A stretch of 22,089 nucleotides of DNA from NCBI GenBank assembly GCA_004554075.1, contig SFOB01000035.1, positions 1 through 22,089 of the forward strand. Direction: 5' to 3'. Position numbers and translations under genes: made by a program. Shown here in pieces: positions 7,290 through 14,873 of the stretch. Source of the stretch: Treponema sp. Its GTDB lineage: Bacteria; Spirochaetota; Spirochaetia; Treponematales; Treponemataceae. Under the pieces are notes generated by a model. That model was given only the letters and a program-made list of their open reading frames with translations, was not told where the DNA came from and searched no databases. Every line of letters starts with the position of its first letter. Within the stretch, counting starts at the first letter, position 1.

Positions 7290-8612
7290 TTAATCTCGTG
7301 GCAGAAGAATTGAATGAATTTCGATTTTTCTGCTTTCTGCAATCCCCATTACATAATCTTTTGAATATTTTCCGATTCCACGCGGAGTCGGATGGGGTTC
7401 TGCGTCTCCAATCAGAATAATCTTCTTCTGGGCTGTATTTCTCCAGGAATAAAATTCGCAGGAAGCATACATTGCCTCATAAACTGCTTCCGGAATATCG
7501 CCGCCCTCTTTTCCATAAATACGAATAGAATTCAGATTCTTTGAAAAGCTTGTAAAATTCGAAGTAAATGGAAAGACTTTTACCGGTAACTCCCTGTACT
7601 TAAAGGTATCGCCATAGTCGCGATAGAAAAGAAGACCTATGCGGGCCCCGGGAGAGTTTGCAAAAATCTCCGTCAGAAGCGGCTGCATTTCGCTTTTCAG
7701 TTTATCAATATCATTTTTCATACTGCCTGTGGCATCAATTGCAAACACAAGGTCCAGATTGTCTTTATCCTGAATATCTACCAGAAGACCCCGGATATCA
7801 TCTATAATTGTTTCAGGTCCCTTTGAATAGATGATATCATCAGACATTTCCTTAAACTTTTCACTTGCAAGTGGGTTATAATCATCTGTAAGGACTGTTT
7901 CGGGCTCATCAAGAGCTTCTGGCTCTTCTACAGGCTCTGGTTCAGGATCTGGAGCAGGTGCCGGCTTTGGTTCTGGTGCAGGCTTTTTTACCACTCTTTT
8001 AGTCACTTTTAAATCAAACATAAAAGGACTATCCATATAATCCCCTGTATAGTCTGCATAAGGCTTTTCAAAGGAGCGGATATTGATAAAAGTGCCCTTA
8101 CCTATTTTGATTTCACCGTGGCGGGACCATTCATAACCGTAAACTATAGTCTCTGGAATATAGATGTGAAAGGCCTCCACCTGGTCTGAAGTTCCGGCAG
8201 ATGCAAAAAGGCTTGTTTTTTCTGTTGTTGAGTCCACAAGGCTGTATTTTGCCCCTTCAGACTCAAGTTTTTTACCATCCAGATAGCGGATTTCGTCTCC
8301 GTTTATTTTATTATAGTCTTTTGCCCGGTAAGCATAGCTGTCGTTCTTTCCTTCCGGGTCTTTAGTTGTCTCTGTAAGAAGAATTGAATTAACATTTGCA
8401 GTCTTTTTTACATAAAGATGATAGCCGCCATTTTTCTTATCCGGAATAAGGCAGATATCACTGGCTTTTATACGCAGCTGCTGCTGTTTTTCCGTATATA
8501 AAGCAGTCTGAGATCCTGCAGATTCTCCAGAATAGTTTGCGGAATTCTGTGCAAAAACCATGATTTTTGCGGCCATCAAAATAATCATCAATAAAATTAT
8601 TTTTTTCTGCAT
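7290..8612 (-). CDS. Exported von Willebrand factor A domain protein with Pro/Glu-rich linker
   Basis: 440 aa. Residues 1-21 form a signal peptide (KK then a hydrophobic run, likely cut after VFA before Gln22), placing the protein in the periplasm or at the surface. Residues about 30-205 are an uncharacterised domain. Residues 206-240 are a Pro/Glu/Ala-rich linker. Residues about 285-440 are a VWA domain with MIDAS elements: AIDATGSM (Asp293, Thr295, Ser297), GGDIPEAVYEA (370-380), and IGDAEPH (Asp403). VWA domains usually bind metal and mediate adhesion or complex assembly. No Shine-Dalgarno is present; a -10-like GATAAT sits 6 nt before the ATG. The partner or ligand is unknown. Confidence 0.87.
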   Translation of the reverse strand: MQKKIILLMIILMAAKIMVFAQNSANYSGESAGSQTALYTEKQQQLRIKASDICLIPDKKNGGYHLYVKKTANVNSILLTETTKDPEGKNDSYAYRAKDYNKINGDEIRYLDGKKLESEGAKYSLVDSTTEKTSLFASAGTSDQVEAFHIYIPETIVYGYEWSRHGEIKIGKGTFINIRSFEKPYADYTGDYMDSPFMFDLKVTKRVVKKPAPEPKPAPAPDPEPEPVEEPEALDEPETVLTDDYNPLASEKFKEMSDDIIYSKGPETIIDDIRGLLVDIQDKDNLDLVFAIDATGSMKNDIDKLKSEMQPLLTEIFANSPGARIGLLFYRDYGDTFKYRELPVKVFPFTSNFTSFSKNLNSIRIYGKEGGDIPEAVYEAMYASCEFYSWRNTAQKKIILIGDAEPHPTPRGIGKYSKDYVMGIAESRKIEIHSILLPRD

Positions 8613-8618
8613 AGGTAA

Positions 8619-8647
8619 ATTATCGGCTAGACAAATAAAAAAATTGA
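8619..8647 (-). promoter_or_regulatory. Possible start-proximal promoter of the VWA gene
   Basis: On the minus strand, GATAAT (8624-8619) lies 6 nt from the ATG at 8612. The hexamer 17 nt upstream (TCAATT, 8647-8642) is a poor -35. It is included because the position matches the other start-proximal -10 elements in this window. Confidence 0.3.
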
Positions 8648-8668
8648 TTTATAATAGAAGAACTAAGG

Positions 8669-8704
8669 TTTAGTATAAATTAAACGTTTTAGTATAATTA
8701 AAAA
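8669..8704 (+). promoter_or_regulatory. Promoter with tandem AT-rich repeats before the hypothetical/XRE gene pair
   Basis: TTTAGTATAA occurs at 8669-8678 and again at 8688-8697, 19 bp apart, with the 8-bp palindrome AAACGTTT (8682-8689) between them. TATAAT (8693-8698) is a perfect -10; the best -35 (TTAGTA, 8670-8675) is weak. This suits an activator- or repressor-controlled promoter. The XRE regulator encoded by the second gene of the unit is an obvious candidate ligand (inference). Confidence 0.45.
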
Positions 8705-8731
8705 GTTTCTGATTTCAAGCGACAAAACAAA

Positions 8732-9808
8732 ATGGATACTCAAGAATTTGAGCAGATAGATATAAATTCCTTTCTCGATCATACAACAGAAGATGTAGAT
8801 TCTGCTGATAATAATGGTGCATTTACCGACCGGCAGAACGATCTTATAAATCAACTTCTGGATTATACAAAAGAAAACGACAAGGAACACTACCAGACCT
8901 TTGTGAACCGAATTATGGATCTTAATTCCATAGATTCTTCGGTTTCAAAATTCCCGTCACTTCTGGAACGCTCTGAGCTGGCAGGCGGCACACGTACCCG
9001 CACAACTCTTATAGAATCGCTGATTAAGCACCAGGATGCCGGTGACCGCACTTTGAGACTGCCTTCAAAAGCAGTTCTTGGAAAAAGCCTTCTTATTGCA
9101 AAGGCCCATACCCTTTCTAATTTTGCAAAATATACAGGCCACCTTGGAAAAGACTATGAAAAGCTTTCCAAGGCCTTTGATACAGAAACAATTCTTTCTA
9201 TGTTCTCGCTGCTTGCAGAGGACGTATATTTGAACCTGATTTCTGATACTGAACAGCCTATGGAATTCCGCCGCGAATGGGCACTTTCGCTTCTTCTTCT
9301 CTGGGAACACTGGAACGATGAAACCAGTGAAAATGTAGCGCCTATTCTGCAGTCTGTATGGACAGCCCGCCGCAAGCTTGCACCTGCCTTTGGTACTATG
9401 ATGGGAACAAGTGAGCTTCTGCTTATTTCCATGCAGATGGATGACCAGTGGATCAGCTTTATCAAGCAGAAAATGGGAGACGACGGAGTTTCCCAGGCAA
9501 TGGAAGAGTTTTTGTTTGGTATTTCTACCGAACAGATTCAATCTCTTCGTTCTATATTAAAAACAAAAGGAATCCCAGCCATTGGACGTGATGAAGTTTC
9601 AAAGTTCCTGGGAGAACACGTTAAGGCCGATGCGGGCTTAGACTATCGCGACTTCTACTCAATGTATACAATCCGCCGCGATAACGCCCGTTCAAGAGCT
9701 CGCCTGCATCTGGAAGGCCCAAAAAAAACACTGGAAGATTACTTTATCCAGTTTGTAACCGCAGAAAACAAGGAGAAACAAAACAATGACACCTTCGCTA
9801 AATCCTGA
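8732..9808 (+). CDS. Hypothetical protein, predicted mainly helical
   Basis: 358 aa; I do not recognise it. There is no signal peptide and no membrane segment. The N-terminal ~45 residues are acidic and polar. The rest is rich in Leu, Ala, Glu and Lys and looks alpha-helical, with a basic patch near residues 307-320 (TIRRDNARSRARLHLE). The ATG at 8732 lacks a Shine-Dalgarno; a TATAAT lies 34 nt upstream. The 3' end overlaps the XRE-cupin gene by 23 bp in another frame, so the two are almost certainly cotranscribed and perhaps functionally paired, for example as a modulator of the regulator. Confidence 0.8.
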   Translation: MDTQEFEQIDINSFLDHTTEDVDSADNNGAFTDRQNDLINQLLDYTKENDKEHYQTFVNRIMDLNSIDSSVSKFPSLLERSELAGGTRTRTTLIESLIKHQDAGDRTLRLPSKAVLGKSLLIAKAHTLSNFAKYTGHLGKDYEKLSKAFDTETILSMFSLLAEDVYLNLISDTEQPMEFRREWALSLLLLWEHWNDETSENVAPILQSVWTARRKLAPAFGTMMGTSELLLISMQMDDQWISFIKQKMGDDGVSQAMEEFLFGISTEQIQSLRSILKTKGIPAIGRDEVSKFLGEHVKADAGLDYRDFYSMYTIRRDNARSRARLHLEGPKKTLEDYFIQFVTAENKEKQNNDTFAKS

Positions 9809-10415
9809 TAAAAACGACAAAACTGACGACGAGCAGACAGGAAAAAAAGTTCCATATCACTTTGGAGAAAAACTCCGTCAGGTTCGCGAGCACAGAGGCT
9901 ATACACTCAAAGTTGTAGCACAGCGTGCCGGCGTAAGTGAGAGTCTTGTTTCTCAGATTGAAAGAAACCACGTTTCACCTGCAATCGACACCCTGCTCGC
10001 TCTTGCAGATGTACTTGATATCAACCTCGAATATCTTTTTGAAGAATACCGCAAAAAGCGCCCGGTTCACATTATCCGTGCAGAATCGCGTGCCAGCGTA
10101 AAAGAAGATGAGGTAATCTACGAAGAACTGGCCCGCCCGGAATCCCCTACCGGCGAAGAGTCTACTGAATCTTATATTATCAAGATTCCTGCTGGTTCAC
10201 ACACTCACCACGGTTCCTTTGGACACATAGGCCGTGAAATTGGTCTGGTACTTAAAGGCCGTGCCAAGTTCACCTATGCCGGTCAGGAATACATTCTTGA
10301 AGAGGGAGACAGTGTTTCCTTTTCTTCAGGTTCTCCACACGTTCTCGAGAACGACGGTGACACAACAATGGAAGCCGTGTGGTTTGTAACTCCTGCAGAA
10401 AGATTTGCTAAGTAA
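9786..10415 (+). CDS. XRE-family transcriptional regulator with C-terminal cupin sensor domain
   Basis: 209 aa. An acidic N-terminal extension (1-25) is followed by an XRE helix-turn-helix (about 28-84; GEKLRQVREHRGYTLKVVAQ and SLVSQIERNHVSPAIDTLL) and a cupin_2 barrel (about 128-203). Cupin motif 1 is visible (Gly137, His139, His141, Glu151) and motif 2 has His185, so metal binding is plausible. Proteins of this architecture bind DNA as dimers and sense a small molecule in the cupin. The ATG at 9786 has AAGGAG upstream, inside the end of the preceding gene. It sits immediately before the chemosensory operon, making it a candidate regulator of that operon or of its own promoter at 8669-8704. 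Confidence 0.92.
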   Translation: MTPSLNPDKNDKTDDEQTGKKVPYHFGEKLRQVREHRGYTLKVVAQRAGVSESLVSQIERNHVSPAIDTLLALADVLDINLEYLFEEYRKKRPVHIIRAESRASVKEDEVIYEELARPESPTGEESTESYIIKIPAGSHTHHGSFGHIGREIGLVLKGRAKFTYAGQEYILEEGDSVSFSSGSPHVLENDGDTTMEAVWFVTPAERFAK

Positions 10416-10433
10416 GCCATAAGCATTTATACT
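10405..10433 (+). promoter_or_regulatory. Predicted promoter of the chemosensory operon
   Basis: TTGCTA (10405-10410, in the last codons of the XRE gene), 17-nt spacer, TATACT (10428-10433). Transcription would start near 10440, giving a leader of roughly 120 nt. I saw no convincing sigma28-type motif in the 147-bp gap. Confidence 0.5.
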
Positions 10434-10488
10434 ATTAATACAAAGACAATTTAAAAACATTCATATAGACATCTAAAAAAGTGTAACC

Positions 10489-10508
10489 GGCATTGAATGC
10501 TCAATGTC
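10489..10508 (+). promoter_or_regulatory. Hairpin in the leader of the chemosensory operon
   Basis: CATTGA (10491-10496) and TCAATG (10501-10506) are a perfect inverted repeat around an ATGC loop, extendable by a G-U and a G-C pair. It has no T tract, so it could be an operator or leader structure rather than a terminator. Confidence 0.35.
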
Positions 10509-10562
10509 AGAAACTAATGTAAATTCTGGCTGTCTGATAGATGGCCTTACACAGGAGTGTAT

Positions 10563-11978
10563 ATGAAGAAGAAGTTGTTCTCTCTCAATTTCAAGCAGGT
10601 GCTGATTATTGTTACTCCTCTTGCAGTAGTCGCACTGTTCGTCATTATTGCTTTCAGTCAGCTCATGGGACTTATAATCAATGAAAGCATAAAAAGCAGC
10701 ATGGGCTTTGTATGTGAAAAGGTTGAATATGAAACCCGCACTTCCCTGGAAAGAGGTGATTATTCAGGCTCAGAACTGTTGAATTTTATAGATGAATTAG
10801 ATCTCACAAATAATACCAATGCAAATATTATAGATAAAAGTGGTAATTATATTACCAGACATAATCCAAAAATTGCCCGCAGCGAAAACTATTTTGCAGA
10901 CTCTGCATTAAAAAAATACACTTCTGCGGAATATCTTGATGGCGAAGCAAAAAGCTTTGTAACCAGCAAACACTTCTTTGCAGTAAGAAAAATCGGAAAC
11001 AGTGATTTCTTTGTAATCATAGAAGGCCCTATGGCAGATTATACCAATCAGCTGGCAGGAGTTTTCAATATAATCCTTATTATCACAATCATTCTGATTT
11101 TCGGCTGTCTCTTATTCTTCGCCTTTATCATTAACCGTACAAACGCAAAAGAAAAAGATATCAGTGACAAGCTGATTGCAGAAACCCAGAACCTGGCCGT
11201 TTCTTCAAAGGAAACCGCTGCCACTGCCCAGGACCAGAGTGCAGCCGTTAAAGAAATTGTTACAACAATGGAAGACAACACTGCCCTTTCAGAAGATATC
11301 TCTCAGAAAATCAAAGACGTTTCTGGAGTTGCGGCAAAGACAAACGGAGACGTTGCAGAAGGCGTTTCTTACATAGAAGAAAATGTAAAGCAGCTTCAGC
11401 TGATTGCAGATACAAACCTCAACACCATCAACGGAATCAAAGCTCTTGGTGATAAGATTGAAAACATCTGGGATATTGTTACCCTCATCAACTCGGTTGC
11501 AGACCAGGCAAAAATCATTGCCTTTAATGCTGAACTCGAAGCCAGCAGCGCAGGTGAAGCCGGAAAGAACTTCCACATTGTTGCTACAGAAATCCGCCGC
11601 CTTGCAGACGGAATCATTGACGGTACAAAAGAAATCAAAGAAAAGATCAACGAGATTCAGCAGTCCTCAGACGCCCTCATTCTTGCCAGTGAAAACGGAA
11701 CAGAAAAGATTACCCAGGGTGTTGAAAGCGCAAAGAATCTTGAATCACGCTTCAGCAGTATAAAGAACGCTTCTGAAATTACAGCAGAAAGCGCAGAAAA
11801 AATTACAACAATCATTCAGCAGCAGGCAATTGCAAGCGAACAGATTCTTGTAACCCTCAAGCAGATTGCTTCCGGTGTAGAAAACTTTACAGCCGCAACA
11901 GAGCATATTTCTAAAACTTCTCAGAACCTCAAGACTATTGCCACAGAACTTGGCAATAAAAAGCAGGAGGAAGCATGA
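10563..11978 (+). CDS. Methyl-accepting chemotaxis protein with periplasmic sensor domain
   Basis: 471 aa. The ATG at 10563 is chosen because AGGAG lies 5 nt upstream; a GTG at 10557 would overlap that site. Layout: TM1 about 12-35, an extracytoplasmic domain about 38-163 (possibly a small Cache fold), TM2 about 167-190, then directly the coiled-coil signalling domain without a recognisable HAMP. The hairpin tip (IAFNAELEASSAGEAGKNF, 319-337) aligns with the [20 protein letters not shown] tip of E. coli receptors but replaces the conserved Arg (Tsr R388) with Ser. There is no CheR-tethering pentapeptide; the C-terminus is KKQEEA. It senses an external signal and controls the CheA encoded in the same operon. 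First gene of the operon; overlaps cheW by 4 bp. Confidence 0.95.
   Translation: MKKKLFSLNFKQVLIIVTPLAVVALFVIIAFSQLMGLIINESIKSSMGFVCEKVEYETRTSLERGDYSGSELLNFIDELDLTNNTNANIIDKSGNYITRHNPKIARSENYFADSALKKYTSAEYLDGEAKSFVTSKHFFAVRKIGNSDFFVIIEGPMADYTNQLAGVFNIILIITIILIFGCLLFFAFIINRTNAKEKDISDKLIAETQNLAVSSKETAATAQDQSAAVKEIVTTMEDNTALSEDISQKIKDVSGVAAKTNGDVAEGVSYIEENVKQLQLIADTNLNTINGIKALGDKIENIWDIVTLINSVADQAKIIAFNAELEASSAGEAGKNFHIVATEIRRLADGIIDGTKEIKEKINEIQQSSDALILASENGTEKITQGVESAKNLESRFSSIKNASEITAESAEKITTIIQQQAIASEQILVTLKQIASGVENFTAATEHISKTSQNLKTIATELGNKKQEEA
11556..11584 (+). repeat. 29-bp direct repeat, copy 1 (MCP hairpin tip)
   Basis: Identical to 19949-19977 in the second MCP gene. It lies inside about 95 bp of high identity coding for the signalling tip. 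Recombination between the copies would remove about 8.4 kb of the operon. Confidence 0.9.
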
Positions 11979-12478
11979 ACGAAGAAATAGTAGACCAGCT
12001 TGAAGAACAAACTCAGGTTTCAACAGAAGCTGTTGAAGAAAAGCCTAAAACAACCTGGCTTATGTTTTCCATTGCCGGAAAAAAATATGCAGTTCGCTCA
12101 AGTGATGTGCTTGAAATTATCCGTGATGTTTCAGTTTACAAACTGCCTTTTATGCCTTCCTATATCGAAGGTGTTCTCAACCGCCGCGGAGACCCTTTTA
12201 CTGTAATCAATCCCAAGGCTCTGCTTGGAGAGGATGATGTTACACCTCCAAAGGAACCTCTTTTTATGATTTTCAAGAGAGATGATGATCAGCTTTCCCT
12301 TCACATTTCCGACATTTTATTTTTTACAGAAATTGAAGAAGAGGCATTAAATCTGATTCCTAACAGCAATGACGAAGGCTTTTTCCTTGGAACGCTCGGC
12401 TATAACGACGAAGAAATTCCTGCCCTTAACCCGAACGCTTTTGAACTGCTCATAAGGAAAGAACTTGGAAGCTCATAA
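11975..12478 (+). CDS. cheW: Chemotaxis coupling protein CheW
   Basis: 167 aa. Scaffold that links receptor tips to the CheA P5 domain in the membrane-bound array. After a polar N-terminal tail (1-26) the CheW fold begins at TWLMFSIAGKKYAVRSSDV. The family hallmark EGVLNRRGDPFTVIN matches the G-x-(I/L)-N-x-RG-x-x-x-P-V core of CheW. The tail is longer than in E. coli CheW. The start has an AGGAGG site and the ATG overlaps the MCP stop (ATGA), indicating translational coupling. The 3' end overlaps the next gene by 14 bp. Confidence 0.93.
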   Translation: MNEEIVDQLEEQTQVSTEAVEEKPKTTWLMFSIAGKKYAVRSSDVLEIIRDVSVYKLPFMPSYIEGVLNRRGDPFTVINPKALLGEDDVTPPKEPLFMIFKRDDDQLSLHISDILFFTEIEEEALNLIPNSNDEGFFLGTLGYNDEEIPALNPNAFELLIRKELGSS

Positions 12479-12986
12479 TCATTTTACCTGTATTGCCTAT
12501 GACACAGTAGATTTTCTCATTCAAAGCAAATATGTGGGCTTTGGCATCTATCTGGATGTTGATAAGGATGTAAAAAGCATTGCCTTCAACCGGGAAACAC
12601 TACCTCATATTCACATAGGTTCTCTTCTGGAACAGACCTTTGCATGTAAATCTATTGAAAACTGTAATGTTGTACTGGTAATGCGCATGCAGGATTTTGC
12701 AAATGATGTAAGAGAATCCATTGTAAGCTATACAGAAACAGCCTTCCCTGCAAGCGGAAATCTTGCCCTTTCTGTAAACACCTCAATATCCAGTAAGATT
12801 ATGGATATTTCTTCCCTGCACCTGATTCCTCACGGAATAAGAAAAATGCAGAACGACTGTGGTATAAACGGAATAGGATTTCTCAAGGATAAGAAAAATC
12901 CGGAAATTCTCCGCAAGCAGATTCTTGTTTCACCGGATTTACTTTTAAGAAAATTCTTTTCTAATGGATTTATAAAACTGAAATGA
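12465..12986 (+). CDS. Divergent CheW-like protein, predicted
   Basis: 173 aa using the TTG at 12465, which has AAGGA 9 nt upstream and overlaps the end of cheW. No in-frame ATG occurs until well into the protein. I find no strong family motif and the NxRG core of CheW is missing. However, the order of beta-like segments (FTCIAYDTVDFLIQ; LPHIHIGSLLEQTF; NVVLVMRMQDF; a C-terminal FLKDKKNPEILRKQILVSPDLLL) resembles the CheW fold, where a start-proximal beta sheet is followed by an I-x-(I/L)-L-L segment. Placement between cheW and cheB fits a second coupling protein or array adaptor. It could be unrelated; the fold assignment is inference. Confidence 0.7.
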   Translation: MEAHNHFTCIAYDTVDFLIQSKYVGFGIYLDVDKDVKSIAFNRETLPHIHIGSLLEQTFACKSIENCNVVLVMRMQDFANDVRESIVSYTETAFPASGNLALSVNTSISSKIMDISSLHLIPHGIRKMQNDCGINGIGFLKDKKNPEILRKQILVSPDLLLRKFFSNGFIKLK

Positions 12987-12999
12987 GGAGGTGCAGGGC

Positions 13000-14004
13000 A
13001 TGAAGATTATGATTGCAGACGGCTCTGCCGTTGTACGCGCAATTATTGAACAGAACCTCAAACAATACGCTGATATTCAGATTATTGCATCTGTCTCTAA
13101 CTGCAATAAAATTGTAGACTCTGCCCGTAACCAGATGCCGGATGCTGTAATCACCGGAACAGATCTTACTGATGAATCTGAAAACATAGCCTTAAAAAAG
13201 CTTTCCCAGGAAATGCAGATTCCGCTTATTGTTATGGCTGATTCTAAGGCACTGGATTCGGTAAGCAATTTTCCTTCCCGTCTGCAAGCTCATGCCGAAG
13301 TCATTCCAAAACCTGGAGTAAAAGAGTTTAACGACGACTTCTTTTCAAACCTTGTAGATAAACTTAAATCTATAGAAACCCGTTCTTCTCTGTCTGGAAG
13401 CCGTCAGGAAGGCGGCAAGAAAGAATATAAACTTTTATGCATAGGAGCTTCAACCGGAGGCCCTACGGCCGTTTCAGAAGTACTTGCCGCCCTTGGAAAC
13501 AATTTTCCTCTTCCAATTTTATACACTCAGCATATAGAAATCGGGGCAGATAAAAACATGGCAAAATGGTTTTCAAGTGTCTGCCCTAACCTTCGCATAA
13601 AGCTTGCAGAAAACGGAGAAGTAGCAAAGCCTGGCACTGTCTACATGGCACCTGCAGACCGCCATCTTATTGTCGACTGCGAAGGCCCTCATGGACTCCC
13701 TATCCTAAAACTTTCAGATGAAGAACCAGAGAGATTTTTACGTCCGGCAGTAAACAAGCTTTTCAGAAGTGCCGCAACAATCTACCAGTCAAATACTCTG
13801 GCTGTTCTTCTTACAGGCATGGGAGCAGATGGGGCGGATGGCTGCAAGGTAATCTGTGAAAGAGGCGGCTGGACTATCGTTGAAGATAAATCGACCTGCG
13901 CGGTATTTGGTATGCCGGCAGCTGCAATAGAGCTCGGTGGAGCACGTGAAGTACTTCCTCGTGGATCAATTCCAAAACGCATTCTGGAGCTTACACATAA
14001 ATGA
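13000..14004 (+). CDS. cheB: Chemotaxis methylesterase CheB with degenerate receiver domain
   Basis: 334 aa from the ATG at 13000 (GAGGAGG with 8-nt spacing; a GTG at 12991 would abut that site). CheB removes receptor methyl groups and resets sensitivity. The C-terminal methylesterase is intact: IGASTGGP (Ser151), TQHI (His178) and GMGADGADG (Asp277) form the triad. The N-terminal receiver is degenerate. The acidic pair is reduced to Asp7-Gly8, the phospho-acceptor position is Gly53 (PDAVITGTDL), and the switch Ser/Thr is Ala (PLIVMADS), although the Lys of IPKPG remains. CheA therefore probably cannot activate it through the usual aspartate; Asp55, two residues on, is a conceivable substitute. 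It overlaps cheR by 4 bp. Confidence 0.95.
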   Translation: MKIMIADGSAVVRAIIEQNLKQYADIQIIASVSNCNKIVDSARNQMPDAVITGTDLTDESENIALKKLSQEMQIPLIVMADSKALDSVSNFPSRLQAHAEVIPKPGVKEFNDDFFSNLVDKLKSIETRSSLSGSRQEGGKKEYKLLCIGASTGGPTAVSEVLAALGNNFPLPILYTQHIEIGADKNMAKWFSSVCPNLRIKLAENGEVAKPGTVYMAPADRHLIVDCEGPHGLPILKLSDEEPERFLRPAVNKLFRSAATIYQSNTLAVLLTGMGADGADGCKVICERGGWTIVEDKSTCAVFGMPAAAIELGGAREVLPRGSIPKRILELTHK

Positions 14005-14873
14005 TTGAGCAAAAGACACTTGCTTTAACAGAAGATGAACTCAACTATTTTGTAAGTATCCTTACAGATCGCACTGGCATTGTTCCACGCTCAAGCCACA
14101 TTGAAGGCATTAAAAACTTTTTAGAAGATTATCTGTCGCAGAATAAACTTTCTGTTCAGCAATATAAAAATGCTTTGCTTAACGACAAAGTTCTCATGGA
14201 AAATTTTATCAATCAAAGTACAGTAAATGAAACTTACTTTTTCCGTGAAGAAAAGCAGTTCATATTTCTAAGAGATAAGTTTTTCCCAACCTGGCGTGAA
14301 AAGTTTCCTGGCCGCGAATTGAAAATGTGGAGTGCCGCCTGCTCCTATGGAGAAGAGGCCTATTCTTTTGCAGTGCTTGCAAAATCTCTCGGGATAAAAC
14401 CACTTGTTACAGCAAGTGACATAAACTCCAAGGTTTTAGAACACTGCAAATCAGGACTTTTCCTTGGTACCTCTTTACGTGCAGTAGACGGCGTTACCTT
14501 CCAGCCTCTTGTTATTCCCTACCGCCGCAGCGATGGCCGTGTTGATTTTCCAGCTGATATAAAAGACTGTGTAAAAACAATTCAAATGAATCTTGCAGAA
14601 ATAGATTCACCTTTTACAGACATGCTGCTTCCAAAAAATCAGAATATTATTTTTATAAGAAACGTCTTTATTTATTTTACACCGGAAACGCGGGCACGGA
14701 TTCTTCGCACAATTGTACAGAAGTGTCTTGCAGACGACGGATTACTTTTTGTCTCAATGAGTGAAACTGCACAAATAGATTCTGCAATTATGCCGCCAGT
14801 TTTAGAAAGACAGATGGATGGCAGCATTTTCTATTTCCATAAAAAACCTGAAGGAGGTAAAGTCTATGGCTAA
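14001..14873 (+). CDS. cheR: Chemotaxis protein methyltransferase CheR
   Basis: 290 aa. Transfers methyl groups from S-adenosylmethionine to glutamates of the MCPs. Features: the CheR N-terminal helical domain (about 8-75), NETYFFR (76-82), the SAM-binding WSAACSYGEEAYSFAV (110-125), ASDIN (138-142), and IFIRNVFIYFTPETRARIL, the conserved RN-x-x-x-YF segment. There is no TPR extension. The ATG overlaps the cheB stop (ATGA). Neither MCP in the operon ends in an NWETF-like tether, so it should act without C-terminal docking. Confidence 0.95.
   Translation: MIEQKTLALTEDELNYFVSILTDRTGIVPRSSHIEGIKNFLEDYLSQNKLSVQQYKNALLNDKVLMENFINQSTVNETYFFREEKQFIFLRDKFFPTWREKFPGRELKMWSAACSYGEEAYSFAVLAKSLGIKPLVTASDINSKVLEHCKSGLFLGTSLRAVDGVTFQPLVIPYRRSDGRVDFPADIKDCVKTIQMNLAEIDSPFTDMLLPKNQNIIFIRNVFIYFTPETRARILRTIVQKCLADDGLLFVSMSETAQIDSAIMPPVLERQMDGSIFYFHKKPEGGKVYG

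Noticed and set aside
7905..8010. Pro/Glu codon repeat that could suggest a phase-variable tract
   Set aside because: The units are imperfect and code for a normal Pro/Glu-rich linker in the VWA protein; no homopolymer or exact short tandem repeat prone to slippage.
10440..10562. Riboswitch in the chemosensory operon leader
   Set aside because: Only one small hairpin is visible; I could not find conserved cores such as the cyclic-di-GMP or SAM aptamers by eye.
10416..10562. Sigma28-type flagellar promoter before the first MCP
   Set aside because: No TAAA-(N15)-GCCGATAA-like pair is present; a TTGCTA-17-TATACT sigma70-type match is better.
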